This document shows, piece by piece, positions 48,669 to 50,765 of a stretch of 50,765 nt of DNA. The stretch covers positions 1 to 50,765 of the forward strand of contig NZ_VCJS01000086.1 of assembly GCF_005893125.1 (NCBI RefSeq), given 5' to 3'. The DNA is from Nonomuraea basaltis. GTDB lineage: Bacteria > Actinomycetota > Actinomycetes > Streptosporangiales > Streptosporangiaceae. The stretch's first letter is position 1, and each line of letters starts with the position of its first letter. The notes below the pieces were generated by a model. It was given only the letters and a program-made list of their open reading frames with translations, searched no databases and was not told the DNA's origin. A program made the translations under genes and the position numbers.

Positions 48669-50605
48669 GCCTGTACGCGGCGACCACGTCGTGCGCACAG
48701 GGCGAGACCCTCCGGTTCCACCTGCTCGGGGACGGGGGCGCGATCAGCGTCGAGGACGTGCCGTCAGGGCGGGTCGTGCTCCGGGACACGGCCGACGGCG
48801 ACACCTGGACGCTCAAGGTGGGCTCGGACTGGCCCAGCTCGCTCTATCGCGCCGTCCTGGGCGACGGGTCAGCATATTTCGTCGTACGGGGGAGTGTGCC
48901 TGCTTCGTCGGTGGTGGTGGCGATTCCTTTTCCCACCTGGGAGGCGTACAACCGGCCCGGCGTCCCCGGCGAGGGGCTCTACCAGTCCGAGCAGCCCGAT
49001 CGCGCGGTCAAGGTCAGCTTCGACCGGCCGGGGGCGGGGCCGCAGGTCGAGGAGTGGGAGCTCGGGCTGCTGCGGTGGCTCGGGCCGTCGGGGTACGCGG
49101 TCGACTACTGCTCGGGGCTGGACCTGCACGACGGTCTCGACCTGCTGAGTCGCTACCGGCTGCTGGTGATCAACGGACACGACGAGTACTGGTCGTGGGA
49201 GATGCGGGACGCGGTGGAGGCGTTCGCGCGGGGCGGTGGAAATATCGCCATATTCTCTGGCAACACCTGCTGGTGGCAGGTCCGCTTCGAGGACGACCTT
49301 CGCACCATGGTCTGCTACCGCGACGCCGTCGCCGACCCCCTCTCGCGCACCGACCCCGGCCGCACCACCGTCGAGTGGCCCAGCGACCCCGTCAACCGTC
49401 CCGAGAACACCCTCACCGGGCTGACCTTTCGCAACGGCGCCGGCTGCTGGGTCGACTCGCGGGTGATGTCCCAGGAGTCCTACACGGCCTGCTTCACCGA
49501 CCACTGGGTCTACGCGGGCACCGGCCTGCGGGACGGCGACACGTTCGGCAGGGGCGCGCTCGGTTACGAGACGGACGCCGCCGACCTGGAGTGGCTGGAC
49601 GGCGTCCCCCGGGCCACCGGCCGCGACGGCACCCCACCGTCGTTCGTCGTCCTCGCCACGGCCGACTTGTCGCACTGGCGCAGATACGGCAGGGGTGGCG
49701 CGGCCACCATGGGCGTGCACCGGCTGGGGGCCGGGACGATCTTCAACGCGGGCACCATCAACTGGGGCAACACCCTGGCCACCGACCCGGTCCTGGCTCG
49801 CGTCACCCGCAACGTCCTGGACCGTCTCTCCCGCCCTCCTGGCCCACCGCAGTGGGAGGACATCGGCCTGGCCGGCCCACTGCGCCCGGCCTCGGAAACC
49901 CCGCGGCTCCCACCGGAAGCCCCGCCGCTCCTGGCCGCGGAAGCCCAGCCGGTCGCGCTCGTCGTGTGCGAGAACCGGCTTTTCGCCGCCGGGTCCGGCG
50001 GAGTGCTGAGCACGCGCGACCTGTCCGGTCAGAACCTGCCCTGGCGCCCGATCGACGTCACCGACGCCCAGGCGCTGGCCGCCCCCCGCGAGGCCCACGG
50101 CGGCCCACCGGCGGGCCTGTACGGCCTGGCCTCCGACGGCGCCATCCGTTACCGAGACCCCGTTCTCTCCTCGGCCCCGTGGACGGACGTGAGCCGAGCT
50201 CCGGAGCGCACAACGGACCTGGCCGCCGCCGACGAGGCCCTGTTCGCCCTCACCTCGGACAACGAGCTCTGGTACCTCCCCATCCGCCGGCTCGCGGACG
50301 CCGCCTGGGCCCGGATGGGCGGCGGGGGAGGGGCCACGCGCTTGACGGCGATGAACGGGCGCCTGTTCGCCATCGCGGGCGACCGCGTCCTGACGAGAAC
50401 GGTCGACCGTCAGGACATCGAGTGGACCGACCTCGGCCCGGCCTGGACCACGACCGTCCCCGCATCGGCACCCTCCGGGAGCGGCGGCCCCGGACCGGCT
50501 CTCGCCGGGAGCCGTGTCGCGCTGGCCGCCGCCTCAGGACGGCTCGTCATCGCGGCTCCTGACGCACGACTCCAATGGCGGCTCTACTGGCGATCGCTCT
50601 CGTAG
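48665..50605 (+). CDS. N,N-dimethylformamidase beta-subunit-like protein with propeller-like C-terminus
   Basis: Protein of 646 residues. The first ~395 residues resemble the large subunit of N,N-dimethylformamidase: VVAIPFPTWEAYN, DLLSRYRLLVINGHDEYWSW, GGGNIAIFSGNTCWWQVRFE and the final GTIFNAGTINWGNTLA. In the family this part binds iron and hydrolyses an amide. The last ~230 residues are repeated short strands (LYGLASDGAIRYRD, LFALTSDNELWYL, LFAIAGDRVLTR), suggesting a beta-propeller or tectonin-like domain. No signal peptide is seen. ATG at 48665 overlaps the C-domain gene. It may hydrolyse or form an amide or formamide on the product, which is inference. The family is large and many members are uncharacterised. 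Confidence 0.8.
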   Translation: MSLYAATTSCAQGETLRFHLLGDGGAISVEDVPSGRVVLRDTADGDTWTLKVGSDWPSSLYRAVLGDGSAYFVVRGSVPASSVVVAIPFPTWEAYNRPGVPGEGLYQSEQPDRAVKVSFDRPGAGPQVEEWELGLLRWLGPSGYAVDYCSGLDLHDGLDLLSRYRLLVINGHDEYWSWEMRDAVEAFARGGGNIAIFSGNTCWWQVRFEDDLRTMVCYRDAVADPLSRTDPGRTTVEWPSDPVNRPENTLTGLTFRNGAGCWVDSRVMSQESYTACFTDHWVYAGTGLRDGDTFGRGALGYETDAADLEWLDGVPRATGRDGTPPSFVVLATADLSHWRRYGRGGAATMGVHRLGAGTIFNAGTINWGNTLATDPVLARVTRNVLDRLSRPPGPPQWEDIGLAGPLRPASETPRLPPEAPPLLAAEAQPVALVVCENRLFAAGSGGVLSTRDLSGQNLPWRPIDVTDAQALAAPREAHGGPPAGLYGLASDGAIRYRDPVLSSAPWTDVSRAPERTTDLAAADEALFALTSDNELWYLPIRRLADAAWARMGGGGGATRLTAMNGRLFAIAGDRVLTRTVDRQDIEWTDLGPAWTTTVPASAPSGSGGPGPALAGSRVALAAASGRLVIAAPDARLQWRLYWRSLS

Positions 50606-50646
50606 GCCAGCCACTGCGCACACGTGTGCAGGCCGTAGTCGAGATC
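50584..50646 (-). CDS. C-terminal end of a convergent gene (partial, cut by contig end)
   Basis: A minus-strand frame open to the end of genuine sequence reads DLDYGLHTCAQWLAYESDRQ, then TAG at 50586-50584. High G/C third positions and a protein-like composition suggest a real gene tail. It overlaps the 3' end of the dimethylformamidase-like gene by 22 bp. Too short to assign. Confidence 0.35.
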   Translation of the reverse strand, partial: DLDYGLHTCAQWLAYESDRQ

Positions 50647-50718
50647 CTGTCTCTTATATAAATATCCGAGCCCACGAGACCCTAAGACACCTCGTATGCC
50701 GTCTTCTGCTTGAAAAAA
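50647..50718. other. Illumina Nextera adapter read-through (not genomic)
   Basis: From 50647 the sequence begins CTGTCTCTTATA and continues with CCGAGCCCACGAGAC at about 50666-50680, an 8-base index CCTAAGAC at 50681-50688, then CTCGTATGCCGTC and TTCTGCTTG plus a run of A. This is the Nextera transposase end, i7 index and P7 primer with a few errors. It is assembly contamination at the contig end. Confidence 0.97.
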
Positions 50719-50765
50719 GAAAGCCAAGAATACCCAATGTCTGCACTTACAAGGATGGCAGCTCA
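50719..50765. other. Non-native tail after the adapter
   Basis: About 47 bp of lower-GC sequence after the adapter poly-A. It has no link to the high-GC genome and is probably sequencing noise or joined foreign read sequence. Confidence 0.8.

Overview
This is very GC-rich DNA (coding third positions mostly G or C) from an actinomycete. Its dominant content is one large non-ribosomal peptide / polyketide gene cluster that runs off the left edge. Overlapping start/stop codons, GTG starts, an MbtH protein and rare TTA leucine codons all fit a Streptomyces- or Nonomuraea-like actinobacterium. The genus cannot be fixed from this window.

Left arm (1-20577, all minus strand, transcribed right to left): a type II thioesterase fused to an Sfp-type phosphopantetheinyl transferase; an A-T-C-A-T NRPS with no leading C domain, probably the start of the line; a one-module PKS with the order KS-AT-KR-DH-carrier; an MbtH protein; then three single-module NRPSs. 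Hand-read adenylation codes predict Ser, then a basic amino acid, then Ser. The last NRPS is cut by the window edge. All seven genes overlap by 4 to 8 bp, so this is one translationally coupled operon of more than 20 kb.

Middle block (about 21.1-32.5 kb, mixed strands): a lipoprotein serine hydrolase; a MarR regulator divergent from an epoxide hydrolase with a nested palindromic operator between them; a secreted heparinase II/III-like lyase; a phytanoyl-CoA dioxygenase-like enzyme divergent from an AraC regulator; and a coupled E1-alpha / E1-beta / E2 set of a 2-oxoacid-dehydrogenase-type complex without an E3. Some of these look like cargo unrelated to peptide synthesis.

Right arm (32460-50605): from a 137-bp divergent region at about 47.1 kb, the minus-strand operon encodes an AMP-forming acid ligase, a C-T protein without an A domain, a C-A-T-C-A-T NRPS (predicted Gly, then a basic residue), and a C-A(Cys)-T-TE protein whose C-terminus is a full MFS exporter. 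The TE nucleophile is Cys. The plus-strand operon encodes a free carrier protein, a free-standing condensation domain, and an N,N-dimethylformamidase beta-subunit-like protein with a beta-propeller-like tail.

Taken together, the two assembly lines share near-duplicate modules and seven TTA codons. No TTA was found by eye in the middle block. This suggests two coordinated (bldA-type) lines making either a two-part product or two related products, with export built into the terminal synthetase.

The last ~120 bp (from 50647) is not genomic: it matches the Illumina Nextera read-through adapter with index and P7 tail. The contig therefore ends artificially, just inside a further convergent gene.
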